NCBI RefSeq assembly: GCF_002734285.1
Contig: NZ_NSEA01000035.1
Span: 1-47,412, forward strand
Length of the DNA: 47,412 nucleotides
DNA from: Fredinandcohnia onubensis
GTDB lineage: Bacteria; Bacillota; Bacilli; Bacillales; Bacillaceae_L
Direction of reading: 5' to 3'
Shown here one piece after another: positions 7,908 through 15,250 of this stretch; position 1 is the first letter of the stretch; every line of letters begins with the position of its first letter. A program made the translations under genes and the position numbers. The notes beneath the pieces were generated by a model, which saw nothing but the letters and a program-made list of their open reading frames with translations, ran no database searches and was not told where the DNA came from.

Positions 7908-8105
7908 GAATTCGTGTTTATCTTTGCCGAAACCGAACAAGAGGCAATGCAATTCTTCGTCAAAACATTTAATCATACACCGCTAAATTGTCACCAATAT
8001 TCACTGAGTACACAGATTATGAGGGAACATAAAATGACTACGTTTTGGGAGATGAGGAAAGAGCATTTGGAGTTTCCTGCGGTGGCGGGGTGGTTTGAAA
8101 AGTGA
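7904..8105 (+). pseudogene. DUF3970-like small phage protein, probably frameshifted
   Basis: The ATG at 7904 overlaps the previous stop and begins MRIRV but soon runs out of frame. One frame over, from a GTG at 7914, comes FIFAETEQEAMQFFVKTF and a 63-residue ORF. Phage proteins of the DUF3970 type typically begin M-K/R-I-R-V followed by ETE-EA-, so a small indel near 7910-7920 would join both parts. The open part could still be translated from the GTG. Function unknown. Confidence 0.5.
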
Positions 8106-8108
8106 AAT

Positions 8109-8174
8109 ATGAAACTTAGAATCCTTGTAGAAAACACTCCAGAGGAACAGGAACAAATCCCTATCGCAACTTAA
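8109..8174 (+). pseudogene. truncated copy of the DUF3970-like gene (21 codons)
   Basis: It reads MKLRILVENTPEEQEQIPIA and then a stop. This matches the start expected for the DUF3970-like neighbour (M-K/R-x-R, then E-x-x-EE-E) but ends after 21 residues, ~45 bp before the left attachment site of the island. Probably a gene end lost during integration or deletion. Confidence 0.35.
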
Positions 8175-8217
8175 ATAAAGTGGTCAGACCACGCTGCGAT
8201 AATAATCTGTAGGATGG

Positions 8218-8240
8218 TTTGACCCCGACCACCGGTATCT
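8218..8240 (+). repeat. attL: left direct repeat, 3' end of a tRNA-Leu gene
   Basis: gaccccgaccaccggtatct (8221-8240) is repeated exactly at 27390-27409. It reads as a tRNA 3' end: T loop TTTGACC, 3' T stem CCGAC, 3' acceptor CACCGGT and discriminator A, without CCA, as in tRNA-Leu. The usual C of the TTC T-loop is T here. The matching upstream half of a tRNA is missing. Confidence 0.8.
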
Positions 8241-8276
8241 TTTGATTAATTTTAGTTACGATTGATAGTAATTGAG

Positions 8277-8318
8277 AAGCTCGTAAACCTTGATATGAAA
8301 AGGTTTATGAGCTTTTTT
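8277..8318. terminator. terminator at the left end of the island
   Basis: AAGCTCGTAAACCTT and AAGGTTTATGAGCTT pair over 15 bp with one G-T pair. A T run follows on the plus strand, and the hairpin also lies just beyond the integrase stop on the minus strand. Confidence 0.7.
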
Positions 8319-8364
8319 CTTTTACTTGAGTATGCGGTTGAATACGATATGTTTTATTATCACT

Positions 8365-8384
8365 TTACGCATTTTTTTACGCAA
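8365..8384. promoter_or_regulatory. integrase arm-type binding repeats, left end
   Basis: ttacgc (8365) and ttacgcaa (8377-8384) are spaced 12 bp apart, immediately after the integrase stop. The same ttacgcaa occurs twice near the right end (27327 and 27338, 11 bp apart). Paired arm sites near both ends fit tyrosine-integrase elements. Confidence 0.55.
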
Positions 8385-8388
8385 ATTT

Positions 8389-9513
8389 TTACATAGCCAT
8401 ACTCTCAAATGTTTGAACTGTAACTTGTTCATCTTGCAAACGTATTTCTTTTAGAACATGGGTGTACTCTTTTAGTGTTGTTTCAATATCACAATGTCCT
8501 AATCGCTCAGAAACATAGTGAATAGATGCCTTTTTATAAAGTAGTACACTTGCATGAGTGTGTCGTAATCCGTGAAGAGTTATTGGTTCGATGTTTAGTT
8601 CCAATAGCAGTTTTTTTAGCAAGTTATTTGCGTTAGTGTTGCTTATAACTTTGTATTTTGATTCTGGACTGTAGAACACCAAATCATGAATGTTTGTAGG
8701 TGTGTTGTTGAACAATTCTTTAAAATGAAACATCGTGATCTTGTCCATCTTAATGGTACGTTTTGACTGTTGGTTTTTTGTTTTACCTTTTCCTTCCGGA
8801 GAGCTTTTTTTATAGCCCCAGGTTTTATTTATATTGATTTTGTTATTTTTGAAGTCAAAGTCTTTCCTTGTTAAACCAATCGCTTCTGCAAAACGCATAC
8901 CTGAAGTTGCAATTAGGAGCAACAAAGAATACCCTAATCCCTCGTCAATCTTAGCCCAAATGCTTTTCAACAGCATTACACTTTCATCATAATTCAAGTG
9001 CTTTTCTTCAGATTTCTTTGCTTGAACTCCAAAAGTAGGTTTAGTTTTTCGTGTAAAATCAAATTGAATGTATTGCTCTTCCATAGCATCTTTTACACAT
9101 GCTTTTATATGTCCGTGAACTTTGTCGACTGTTTGTTTCGCTTTGTTAGAACCAAACCAATTAAGGAATCTTTGATACTCTTGTCTTCTGATATTTTGAA
9201 TAGGAGTCCGTGAAAAATACTCTTTTACCGCATTTAAAGAGTATTCATAATGTTTCAATGTAGTTGGACTCACATTAGGTACTTTGTAAATCTCAATCCA
9301 TTCCTCAAAATATTCTTCGAAAGGAACTTTTTTTGTAACTGGATTCAAACCTCTGGCTAATTGTGCTTCCATTTCAACCATTGCAGCATTTGCTTCTCTT
9401 GCTGTGCGGAAACCACCTTTTCTAATAGGCTTGGATTTTCCATTTACTACATTGCTGACAGAGAATTCAAAACTTGTTCCTTTTTTTCCTTTACGCTCTC
9501 TTATATATCCCAT
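8389..9513 (-). CDS. int: tyrosine recombinase (integrase) of the island
   Basis: The 374-residue protein starts at an ATG with AAGGAG 9 nt upstream. The N-terminus (~1-60) is an AP2-like arm-binding domain (GGFRTAREANAAMVEME). A SAM-like core-binding domain (~62-160) and the catalytic domain (~172-350) follow. The full active site is visible: R207 (SGMRFAEA), K251, H314 and R317 (HGLRHTHA), H340 (LGHCD) and the nucleophile Y350 (LKEYTHV). It would recombine the repeat at 8221-8240 with that at 27390-27409. Its place beside attL, facing the end, is typical of Int of Tn916 and temperate phages. Confidence 0.95.
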   Translation of the reverse strand: MGYIRERKGKKGTSFEFSVSNVVNGKSKPIRKGGFRTAREANAAMVEMEAQLARGLNPVTKKVPFEEYFEEWIEIYKVPNVSPTTLKHYEYSLNAVKEYFSRTPIQNIRRQEYQRFLNWFGSNKAKQTVDKVHGHIKACVKDAMEEQYIQFDFTRKTKPTFGVQAKKSEEKHLNYDESVMLLKSIWAKIDEGLGYSLLLLIATSGMRFAEAIGLTRKDFDFKNNKININKTWGYKKSSPEGKGKTKNQQSKRTIKMDKITMFHFKELFNNTPTNIHDLVFYSPESKYKVISNTNANNLLKKLLLELNIEPITLHGLRHTHASVLLYKKASIHYVSERLGHCDIETTLKEYTHVLKEIRLQDEQVTVQTFESMAM

Positions 9514-9549
9514 AATTTCTGTCTCCTTATCTAGTTGTAGTTGTAATTA

Positions 9550-9589
9550 GATAAGGGTAGCCTGGTGGTCATCATGGCTTACCCTTATC
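9550..9589. repeat. inverted repeat upstream of the integrase gene
   Basis: GATAAGGGTA (9550-9559) and TACCCTTATC (9580-9589) are perfect 10-bp arms; GCC/GGC can extend the stem around a ~14-nt loop. No T run follows on either side, so a simple terminator is unlikely. It could be a regulator site or a processing hairpin. Confidence 0.5.
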
Positions 9590-9635
9590 ATAAAGTCTGT
9601 TTTGAATTTTGTATAGCCTAATGATTGGGCTGGTT

Positions 9636-9992
9636 TTATCTTTTTTGTGAGAAGATTTGTTGGAAGTTCTTGTCCAAAAACTCTGCCATTTTTAAGGCAT
9701 GGAATGACCAAGTTTGTCCTTTTGATTGGGGGTAAAATACGAAACCGCCTTGTTCAACATCGAGGATCTTTTTGAATTTTGGGGGATAGAGGATATTGTC
9801 TTTAATCCATTCATGTTTGCGATTAATTCGCACTTCCAGGTCTTTCATTGTCCAATAGACACCTTTTAGCTGTTGTTGTTTTAGTTCCTGCAATTCTACT
9901 TTGGAAATGATTACTGAGTCGGAAGGAATAGGGATTGTGAGGTTAATGGAGAGTTGTTGTTGTAATGTTGTATCTTGCTGTAATGTTGTCAT
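9636..9992 (-). CDS. DUF771 family protein (excisionase-like)
   Basis: The 118-residue protein has the DUF771 signature: YWTMKDLEVRINRKHEWIKD followed by ILYPPKFKK, then GGFVFYPQSKG and a C-terminal helix MAEFLDKNF. The first 30 residues are Gln-rich and variable. DUF771 proteins occur in phages and integrative elements of Firmicutes; the predicted winged helix suggests DNA binding, perhaps as an excision factor. It is translated by 4-bp overlap (ATGA) from the 53-codon gene before it and precedes the integrase gene on the same strand, which fits an excision role. Confidence 0.75.
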   Translation of the reverse strand: MTTLQQDTTLQQQLSINLTIPIPSDSVIISKVELQELKQQQLKGVYWTMKDLEVRINRKHEWIKDNILYPPKFKKILDVEQGGFVFYPQSKGQTWSFHALKMAEFLDKNFQQIFSQKR

Positions 9993-10150
9993 GCTACTTC
10001 ATCTCCCTTCTCGATAAAGGAGCTGGAGGGTTTTTCATCGGTTGCATAGATTTCATAAATTGCTAAATCAATTTTGTCATGCAAAGTGAATTGTAATTTG
10101 GAAATGGGGGTAAATGTAGATTGAATGTTGTAGTTTCTTTCAATTTTCAT
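9989..10150 (-). CDS. small hypothetical protein (53 aa), first gene of the DUF771 operon
   Basis: The ATG at 10150 has AGGAGG 7 nt upstream, one of the best sites in the window. The stop overlaps the start of the DUF771 gene (ATGA), so translation is coupled. The peptide begins MKIERNYNIQ and has LQFTLHDKIDLAIYEIY in the middle. It is soluble and of unknown function. The strong start signal and the coupling make it a real gene despite its size. Confidence 0.7.
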   Translation of the reverse strand: MKIERNYNIQSTFTPISKLQFTLHDKIDLAIYEIYATDEKPSSSFIEKGDEVA

Positions 10151-10284
10151 TATGTTTCCTCCTGTTGTAGTTTGAAAGAATGATTGGTGTACATCTGAGG
10201 TTAAAAGTGAGTGGGTCTATTTTGGGGAGTTGTATGCTACTTTGATTTCACTTCCTTTCAATTAGTCAATTAGTTTATATATCT

Positions 10285-10298
10285 ATCATAATTATGAT
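10285..10298. promoter_or_regulatory. palindromic operator candidate
   Basis: ATCATAATTATGAT is a perfect 14-bp palindrome in the 436-bp regulatory gap between the leftward DUF771 operon and the rightward HTH gene. It may bind an element regulator. The remainder of 10151-10363 is AT-rich with no gene. Confidence 0.4.
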
Positions 10299-10363
10299 GA
10301 TTGCATAAATCAAAATTCTTAGGTTCGAGGGTATAAAATTTTCTAGTGGGGCATAAGGTCTTG

Positions 10364-10392
10364 TTGCTTGTACTACTGTGTTAGGATATACT
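10364..10392 (+). promoter_or_regulatory. promoter of a short terminated transcript
   Basis: TTGCTT (10364-10369), 17 nt, TATACT (10387-10392). Transcription would start near 10399 and meet a strong terminator ending at 10527. Confidence 0.55.
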
Positions 10393-10398
10393 TTTTAT

Positions 10399-10527
10399 TA
10401 GATTACCATCTACAATAATCTAAGGAAGATGGATATTATATGAAGAAAATTTATGAATCTATACAAACAAACTATAAATCCATATTGCAAAAAAACTCGT
10501 TCTCTAACAAGGGGACGAGTTTTTTTG
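10399..10527 (+). ncRNA. putative ~130-nt small RNA or attenuated leader
   Basis: A promoter and a strong intrinsic terminator (ACTCGTTCTC/GGGGACGAGT plus seven T, 10495-10527) frame a short unit before the HTH gene. It also contains AAGGAAG and an ATG at 10441, but that frame runs through the terminator, which argues against a peptide. It could be a small regulatory RNA or an attenuator for the next gene. Confidence 0.4.
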
Positions 10528-10586
10528 TGTTCCCCAGTGACTATAGGAAATGGTAGTTTCAATTTCATTAGAAAGGAAGGTTAGAT

Positions 10587-11036
10587 GTGCAGTTTTATTC
10601 TGATAAGGAAGTAGCTTTAAAATTAGGATTGAGCATCAAAATAATTCAGAATTTGTGTGAAAAAGGACGCCTTAAAGATGCCTATCAAACTGATGATGGT
10701 CAATGGATAATACCTGCAAAGAATTTCATAACTTCAAAAGAACAGGATGAGAGAGCAGAAATAATATTAAAACAGATTGATGAAAAAAATCGAGAAGTTG
10801 ATAAAGACATGGTTTTTATTGATGCACAGCTAGTTGCTGATTATTACGGGGTTACACTGAAGCAGGTAAATTGCTGGATTAAGCAAAGAAAAATTTCTGG
10901 TAAAAAGGATAGTGAAGATCCAGAACGTTATTTGATTCCGAAGGAAGAGTTCGAGTATTTGAAAGAAAAAAGAGAAACAGATGATATAAATGAGATCATT
11001 AAAGAATTCTTCGGTAATGAATTTTACAGAGCGTGA
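10587..11036 (+). CDS. tandem helix-turn-helix (excisionase/MerR-like) protein
   Basis: The GTG start has AAAGGAAGG 8 nt upstream. The 149-residue protein carries two copies of an HTH_17/MerR-type fold: residues ~1-48 (SDKEVALKLGLSIKIIQNLC, then WIIPAKNF) and ~77-125 (VADYYGVTLKQVNCWIKQRK, then YLIPKEEF). A charged linker joins them. Such double modules bind DNA and occur in phage and element regulators or excisionases. It begins the rightward gene set of the island. Confidence 0.65.
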   Translation: MQFYSDKEVALKLGLSIKIIQNLCEKGRLKDAYQTDDGQWIIPAKNFITSKEQDERAEIILKQIDEKNREVDKDMVFIDAQLVADYYGVTLKQVNCWIKQRKISGKKDSEDPERYLIPKEEFEYLKEKRETDDINEIIKEFFGNEFYRA

Positions 11037-11155
11037 TTTAGAAATTGATGATTAGAATAAAGAAGGAAACCTAGGAATCAAGAAAGGAGTATTTTTCAGA
11101 CGAGTGAGGTATTGAGGGAAAAGAGGAAATTGAAAGATTCACGGAGGAAATGGCT

Positions 11156-11899
11156 ATGGAAAGACTAAAGGATTGTAGTATTTGCGGTGATAAATTGTCT
11201 ATAACAGAGTTTTCAAAGAAACAAAAATATAAGTGGCGTTCTTATTGCAAGAGTTGCAAGGCGATTAAAAATGAAATGATGAAAGCAAAAAAAATAGAAC
11301 CTCCGAAACTTGATCAAGGAGTGGAGATAGAGGTAAGGGGAAGGTTAGCTAACGGGCATGGGTACACATATTCTGTCCCATATGAAAAAGCGATACAAAT
11401 GGTGGATGAACGAGTTGCGTATATTGTGCATGAAAGACTCATTAGGAAGTTTTTTGACCGTGATACGTTCAGAAAACTGATATTCAAAAGGTTTGGAGAA
11501 ATATGCTTTTATTGTGGTGAAGTTGCTGAAACTATTGATCATATTATTCCAAAGAGCCGTGGCGGATTATCCAGTTTTTCAAACTGTGTACCTGCTTGTT
11601 CTAAATGTAACGAGTCAAAGAGCAACATGAGCGTAGATGACTTTCTTTACTATTTTGATCTTTATTCTATTATTCCTGATTCATCTCAAAAAGAATATGT
11701 AAGGTTTGATTTCATGAAGTTGTCCGATAAGCTCGATAAATTCAATTCCTACTTCAACATGTGCTTAGAGAAGTGTGAAAGTAATGAAGGTGAGTTCGAT
11801 ATCTTAGTCGATTTGGAAAAATTGGAGGGAAAAGTGACCCAGATAAAAGAAACGATAATGAGGTATAAAGTAAAACAAAATCTTGAGAGTTTAGTTTAA
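11156..11899 (+). CDS. HNH endonuclease with N-terminal zinc finger
   Basis: The ATG at 11156 is preferred over that at 11150 because GGAGG then sits 8 nt upstream. Residues 7-34 hold four cysteines (C7, C10, C31, C34), a probable zinc ribbon. Residues ~117-155 form an HNH nuclease core: CFYC, then TIDHIIPKSRGG with the catalytic His, Asn in FSNCVPAC, and a second Cys pair (CSKC). The C-terminus (~165-248) is helical and of unknown role. It is probably a defence or element-maintenance nuclease. There is no host gene interrupted, so homing is not indicated. Confidence 0.8.
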   Translation: MERLKDCSICGDKLSITEFSKKQKYKWRSYCKSCKAIKNEMMKAKKIEPPKLDQGVEIEVRGRLANGHGYTYSVPYEKAIQMVDERVAYIVHERLIRKFFDRDTFRKLIFKRFGEICFYCGEVAETIDHIIPKSRGGLSSFSNCVPACSKCNESKSNMSVDDFLYYFDLYSIIPDSSQKEYVRFDFMKLSDKLDKFNSYFNMCLEKCESNEGEFDILVDLEKLEGKVTQIKETIMRYKVKQNLESLV

Positions 11900-12109
11900 T
11901 ATTTTCTATCATGTTAGGAAACAAACAGTATAGAGATTAAAAGGTGAAAAAGTATTGGGTAGCAATAACGGTGTATTAGGATATGAAGAACATTTTGATT
12001 AACCTTATGATAGCTATGGGATGTGCAAATTGGTTACTTTACAGACCTTTAAAGGAGAAAATGAGGTTATTATAGGTTACATACAATTACTGAAAGGGGA
12101 ATGCAACGC

Positions 12110-12535
12110 ATGGAGAAGTGTTACTTAGGAGTTAACGATAGTGGAAACCCAATTATTCATTGGGAATTTGAAGGTAAAGATAATTTCGATAACTTTAGTA
12201 ATAATAGACTTGGATTTTCTAATGTTTCAGATAAAGAGGAAAATATTCAAGAATACTTGCTAATTAAGGATTATTCTCGTAAGCAGGACTATTCTATTAC
12301 AATATCAAAACAAGATGAGAATGTATTAATGAAGGTGGTTTTTGATTTGTTCAATAATATTTGCCTTACGGGTATCGCTAGGGAAGATGAGGCTTATCAT
12401 CAATTTGTAGAGGCATATCAAGATGAAGGAAAAGGTAATATACAGCTTGAAATGAGTTGGAGTGGAGGGGAATCAAAAAAACGTTTTTTCACTTTTGGAT
12501 TTTTCAATAATGAGTTTTCAACTTTATTCAAATAA
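12110..12535 (+). CDS. hypothetical protein (~141 aa)
   Basis: The ATG at 12110 fits AAAGGGGA with 9 nt spacing; an in-frame ATG at 12101 is too close. The protein is soluble and acidic, with aromatic-rich ends (IIHWEFEG near the start, RFFTFGFFNNEF at the end), and looks like a beta-rich single domain. I do not recognise it. It ends just before a terminator and follows the HNH gene by ~200 bp, in which I see no gene. Confidence 0.55.
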   Translation: MEKCYLGVNDSGNPIIHWEFEGKDNFDNFSNNRLGFSNVSDKEENIQEYLLIKDYSRKQDYSITISKQDENVLMKVVFDLFNNICLTGIAREDEAYHQFVEAYQDEGKGNIQLEMSWSGGESKKRFFTFGFFNNEFSTLFK

Positions 12536-12550
12536 AATAAATATCTAAAA

Positions 12551-12596
12551 GGAAGGAACCGTAAAGAATTATTGCTACACGGTTCTTTCTTTTTTA
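12551..12596 (+). terminator. terminator of the 12110-12535 gene
   Basis: GGAAGGAACCGT pairs with ACGGTTCTTTCT (two G-T pairs), then TTTTT. Confidence 0.75.
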
Positions 12597-12800
12597 GTCC
12601 AAGAAAAATGGAGTTGAAGTAATCACTGTAACCCTATTGTTATGAACATCTTGTAAGAATAGATCAGCTTACTTAGGTACAAATGTGAATATTTTTATTA
12701 CAACTACATAGCATGTCTTACTTAACAGTCACATTGGCAAATTTCAATGTGTTGGGAAGTCATATAAATTAGTTCGGGTCGGGAAAAATAATGCTAAGAG

Positions 12801-12821
12801 AACCCTTGGTAATAAAGGGTT
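12801..12821. repeat. hairpin upstream of the replication initiator gene
   Basis: AACCCTT and AAGGGTT form a perfect 7-bp stem 41 bp before the Rep start. Together with the adjacent ttcgggtcggga it may be part of a replication origin or a control hairpin. The rest of the 326-bp gap 12536-12861 shows only the terminator and AT-rich sequence. Confidence 0.35.
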
Positions 12822-12861
12822 TATTCACTCCCAAGACCTAGAAAAAAAGGAGATGATTTAA

Positions 12862-13863
12862 TTGATTCACACATTTGAAATGATGTTGCTTGTAGCATAT
12901 TATGATATTCAACATCTCTTTTCCATGTACAGTATTAACCTCAACAAGTACGAACACTTTGGAGCTGCTGTTAAACAGCTTAACAAAGAAGTAAAAAAGA
13001 ATTTCGATTCCTATGCAGTTACATGGATTAGTTGTCAAGTAAGTGGAGAATGGAATCTACATGTGAAAGTAGATATTGTTAAATTATTGGACAAAGGTGA
13101 GATTTTGGAGGAAGATTACGATTTGGTAGAATCAGATATTCGTAAATTCCTTATCCACCACTTTGGGCATTCCTTGTACTTTGACTCTCATACACTCAAA
13201 AGAATAGACTACAAATTGGATTTTTATGTCCAGGTTTCAAAAGACAGAGAGCTGTTATTTTATCTATTGGAAAAATATACAGCTAGGTATGGGTACAAAG
13301 AAAAAATCAAATGGGGCAAGGATGAAAATGATAATCCTTTCAAATATGAAACATCCCAATATCACAAATCAAAGAGTGTGGAGTTGGTGATTTATGATAA
13401 AGAGGAAGAAAGGATTGCTAAAGGAGAAGAAATCCAACCGTATGATAAGGGGCGAGTCAGATACGAACTGAGATTGAAAAATAGCCACCTCAATAGCATG
13501 AAACGAAAAGATAAAGGAAAAGATAGACCAAAGAAATTAAGGAGCTACTTTTCGTATCATTTATGGAAAGAGTACATGGAAAAGCATGTTATACCAATTG
13601 TTCATCGAGGTGATTATTATAAGATCACCGAGGCAGAAAAAATTATTGAAAGTAGTCATTTTTCAAAAAAGAAAAAGAATGATCTTCGTGCATTCCTCGT
13701 TCAAATCTCCAAAGGCAGTATAGATACTCCGAAGAAACATATGTCCCCACCTACCTATCGAAAATACCTTCAAGATCTTGATATTATAGGAGTAAGCCCT
13801 ATCCTCATTCCAAAAAACCGCACTGATTTCCCCAAATATTTGAAAAATCCATTCAAAATCTAA
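12862..13863 (+). CDS. putative replication initiation protein (gene II/X-like)
   Basis: The TTG start follows a perfect AAGGAG with 9 nt spacing. The 333-residue basic protein contains RIDYKLDFYVQV (~115) and, ~55 residues later, KSVELVIYDKEEERIAKGEE, then GRVRYELRLKNSHL. This order resembles phage/plasmid replication proteins of the gene II/X (Phage_CRI) group, which nick origin DNA for rolling-circle replication. A Rep_trans-type relation is an alternative. It would let the excised circle replicate. Its own terminator follows at 13885-13930. The nicking tyrosine cannot be assigned by eye. Confidence 0.5.
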   Translation: MIHTFEMMLLVAYYDIQHLFSMYSINLNKYEHFGAAVKQLNKEVKKNFDSYAVTWISCQVSGEWNLHVKVDIVKLLDKGEILEEDYDLVESDIRKFLIHHFGHSLYFDSHTLKRIDYKLDFYVQVSKDRELLFYLLEKYTARYGYKEKIKWGKDENDNPFKYETSQYHKSKSVELVIYDKEEERIAKGEEIQPYDKGRVRYELRLKNSHLNSMKRKDKGKDRPKKLRSYFSYHLWKEYMEKHVIPIVHRGDYYKITEAEKIIESSHFSKKKKNDLRAFLVQISKGSIDTPKKHMSPPTYRKYLQDLDIIGVSPILIPKNRTDFPKYLKNPFKI

Positions 13864-13884
13864 CAATAAATGGAACTAACATTG

Positions 13885-13930
13885 AAGGTGTCTAAAATGT
13901 GTTGTACCCAACGCAATAGCCACCTTTTTT
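13885..13930 (+). terminator. terminator of the Rep gene
   Basis: AAGGTG (13885-13890) and CACCTT (13921-13926) enclose an inner GTTG/CAAC stem and are followed by T residues. Confidence 0.6.
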
Positions 13931-13943
13931 ATGAAAAATATCA

Positions 13944-13973
13944 CAAAAAGACGAGAGTATTTATTACTCTCGT
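13944..13973 (-). terminator. terminator overlapping the end of the RHH gene
   Basis: On the minus strand ACGAGAGTA and TACTCTCGT pair perfectly and run into CTTTTTGTG. The stop codon of the gene lies inside the stem-loop. Confidence 0.75.
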
Positions 13974-14467
13974 TCGTTTTCTGGTTTGTACTTATTCATT
14001 GCATCAATTAGTGCTTGTGCGATGACGTCTTGAGTTTTTAGGTGAGGATAATATTCTTCACAAAATTTACTGAAGTCCTCGTAAATAGAAGTATTCATCC
14101 TGATACTTTTATTTGCGAAATCTGCATTCTTGCTGTAAATTCGTTTATCAAGCAGTAAATTCCCCGATTCTTCAAATTGTTGAATCACCTTTTTAAGAGT
14201 GCCAATATGGTTCTTGATGAATGTTATCTCATCATTCTGTTCGGTAGGGGAACTTGTAACTCTTTCCTCCTCGGAACGAACAAATGGATAGTATTGCTTG
14301 TCTGCTTGATGGTACAGGTAATCGCCCTCTCTCATGAGTTTGCTGAATGATCCACTTGAAATTTCGAGAAGTTCATATATTTCCGATAGAGTATGCTTTT
14401 TTAACATCTTATTGACTTCCTGAACTCTTTTTGCTGGTGGCATTGTAATGATTGTGTCTTTTTCCAT
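13964..14467 (-). CDS. DNA-binding regulator with ribbon-helix-helix-like C-terminus
   Basis: The ATG at 14467 suits GGGG with 8 nt spacing. The N-terminus (~10-50: KRVQEVNKMLKKHTLSEIYELLEISSGSFSKLM) looks like a helix-turn-helix. The middle is a charged, coiled-coil-like linker. The C-terminus (SIRMNTSIYEDFSKFCEEYYP, then TQDVIAQALIDAMNKY) has the beta-alpha-alpha look of RHH proteins such as copy-number regulators. It is transcribed divergently from the hsd operon and stands next to Rep, so it may control either. The target operator is not known. Confidence 0.5.
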   Translation of the reverse strand: MEKDTIITMPPAKRVQEVNKMLKKHTLSEIYELLEISSGSFSKLMREGDYLYHQADKQYYPFVRSEEERVTSSPTEQNDEITFIKNHIGTLKKVIQQFEESGNLLLDKRIYSKNADFANKSIRMNTSIYEDFSKFCEEYYPHLKTQDVIAQALIDAMNKYKPENERE

Positions 14468-14584
14468 ATACACAACCCCTTTCTTATATTGAAGTTAATG
14501 TATTATAGACTCAAATTCTTTTAGGTATAACTGTCTTTCATTTGTTTTTAATTTCTATATAGTTAGGTTCATTACCAGAAAAGA

Positions 14585-14630
14585 TTGACTTTAATTGTGA
14601 TTTGGTTATATACTGTATTTAACAAATAAC
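14585..14630 (+). promoter_or_regulatory. promoter/operator of the type I RM operon
   Basis: TTGACT (14585-14590), 18 nt, TATACT (14609-14614). The stretch gttatatact, two variable bases, atttaacaa is repeated at the GIY-YIG gene promoter (25604-25624) with only those two differences. Confidence 0.65.
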
Positions 14631-14632
14631 AG

Positions 14633-14644
14633 TCAAATATTTGA
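14633..14644. promoter_or_regulatory. palindrome downstream of the hsd promoter
   Basis: TCAAATATTTGA is a perfect 12-bp palindrome in the hsd leader, between the likely transcription start and the ribosome binding site. Candidate operator. Confidence 0.35.
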
Positions 14645-14670
14645 TTTAACATTTGAAAAGGAGGTGTAAC

Positions 14671-15246
14671 ATGCAACTTGGTGAGATTGCCCAAATAAAG
14701 ACGGGACTGGTATTAAGTAGGAAAAAGGCAGAATTTGAATACGATGCAAAGGCTAGATACAAACTTTTGTCGCTCAAAAATATAAGTGAAGATGGGGCGA
14801 TTGTTAACGAATTATTTGATGAATTTATCAGTAATGATGTCTTGGATGACCATTACTTTACTGAAGAAGGCGATGTACTAATACGGTTAAGCCAACCGTA
14901 TACAGCAGTGTTTATAGATAAAGACCATACTGGTTTATTGGTTCCGTCATACTTCGCTATCATAAAAGTGAATGAAGCAAAGATTTTACCACAATATGCA
15001 GCATGGTATCTTAATTCATTGGATGTAAAGAAGGAATTGGAGCGTTCTCAAGCAGGTAGTAGGATTCCAAGCACTAATCAACATGCAATAAGAAATATTC
15101 CTATTATGTTATCATCCATTTCAAAACAACAAATTTTGATTGAGCTTTTCCAGCTTCACCAAAGGGAAAAAATGCTTTACAAGAAATTGATTGAAGAAAA
15201 GGAGTTTCTCTTTCAAGGAGTTACTCAGGAAATATTAGGAGGATAA
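14671..15246 (+). CDS. half-size HsdS-like specificity protein, single target-recognition domain
   Basis: The ATG at 14671 follows AAGGAGGTG; an upstream in-frame TTG would place the ribosome site inside the gene. At 191 residues it is half a normal HsdS. It has one target-recognition domain (~1-145: MQLGEIAQIKTGLVLSR, then GSRIPSTNQHAIRNIPI) and one conserved helix (~150-185: SKQQILIELFQLHQ). Two such halves can form a symmetric specificity subunit, so it may pair with itself or compete with the full HsdS (16787-17941). It is first in the operon and 4 bp from hsdM. Confidence 0.75.
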   Translation: MQLGEIAQIKTGLVLSRKKAEFEYDAKARYKLLSLKNISEDGAIVNELFDEFISNDVLDDHYFTEEGDVLIRLSQPYTAVFIDKDHTGLLVPSYFAIIKVNEAKILPQYAAWYLNSLDVKKELERSQAGSRIPSTNQHAIRNIPIMLSSISKQQILIELFQLHQREKMLYKKLIEEKEFLFQGVTQEILGG

Positions 15247-15250
15247 AAGA

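Noticed and set aside
10441..10557. 38-codon ORF starting at the ATG at 10441
   Set aside because: It reads through a strong intrinsic terminator, so it is unlikely to be a peptide gene; treated as a small transcript.
11900..12109. Short ORF fragments between the HNH gene and the next gene
   Set aside because: The longest candidate (MGSNNGVLGYEEHFD) is 15 codons and no family is recognisable.
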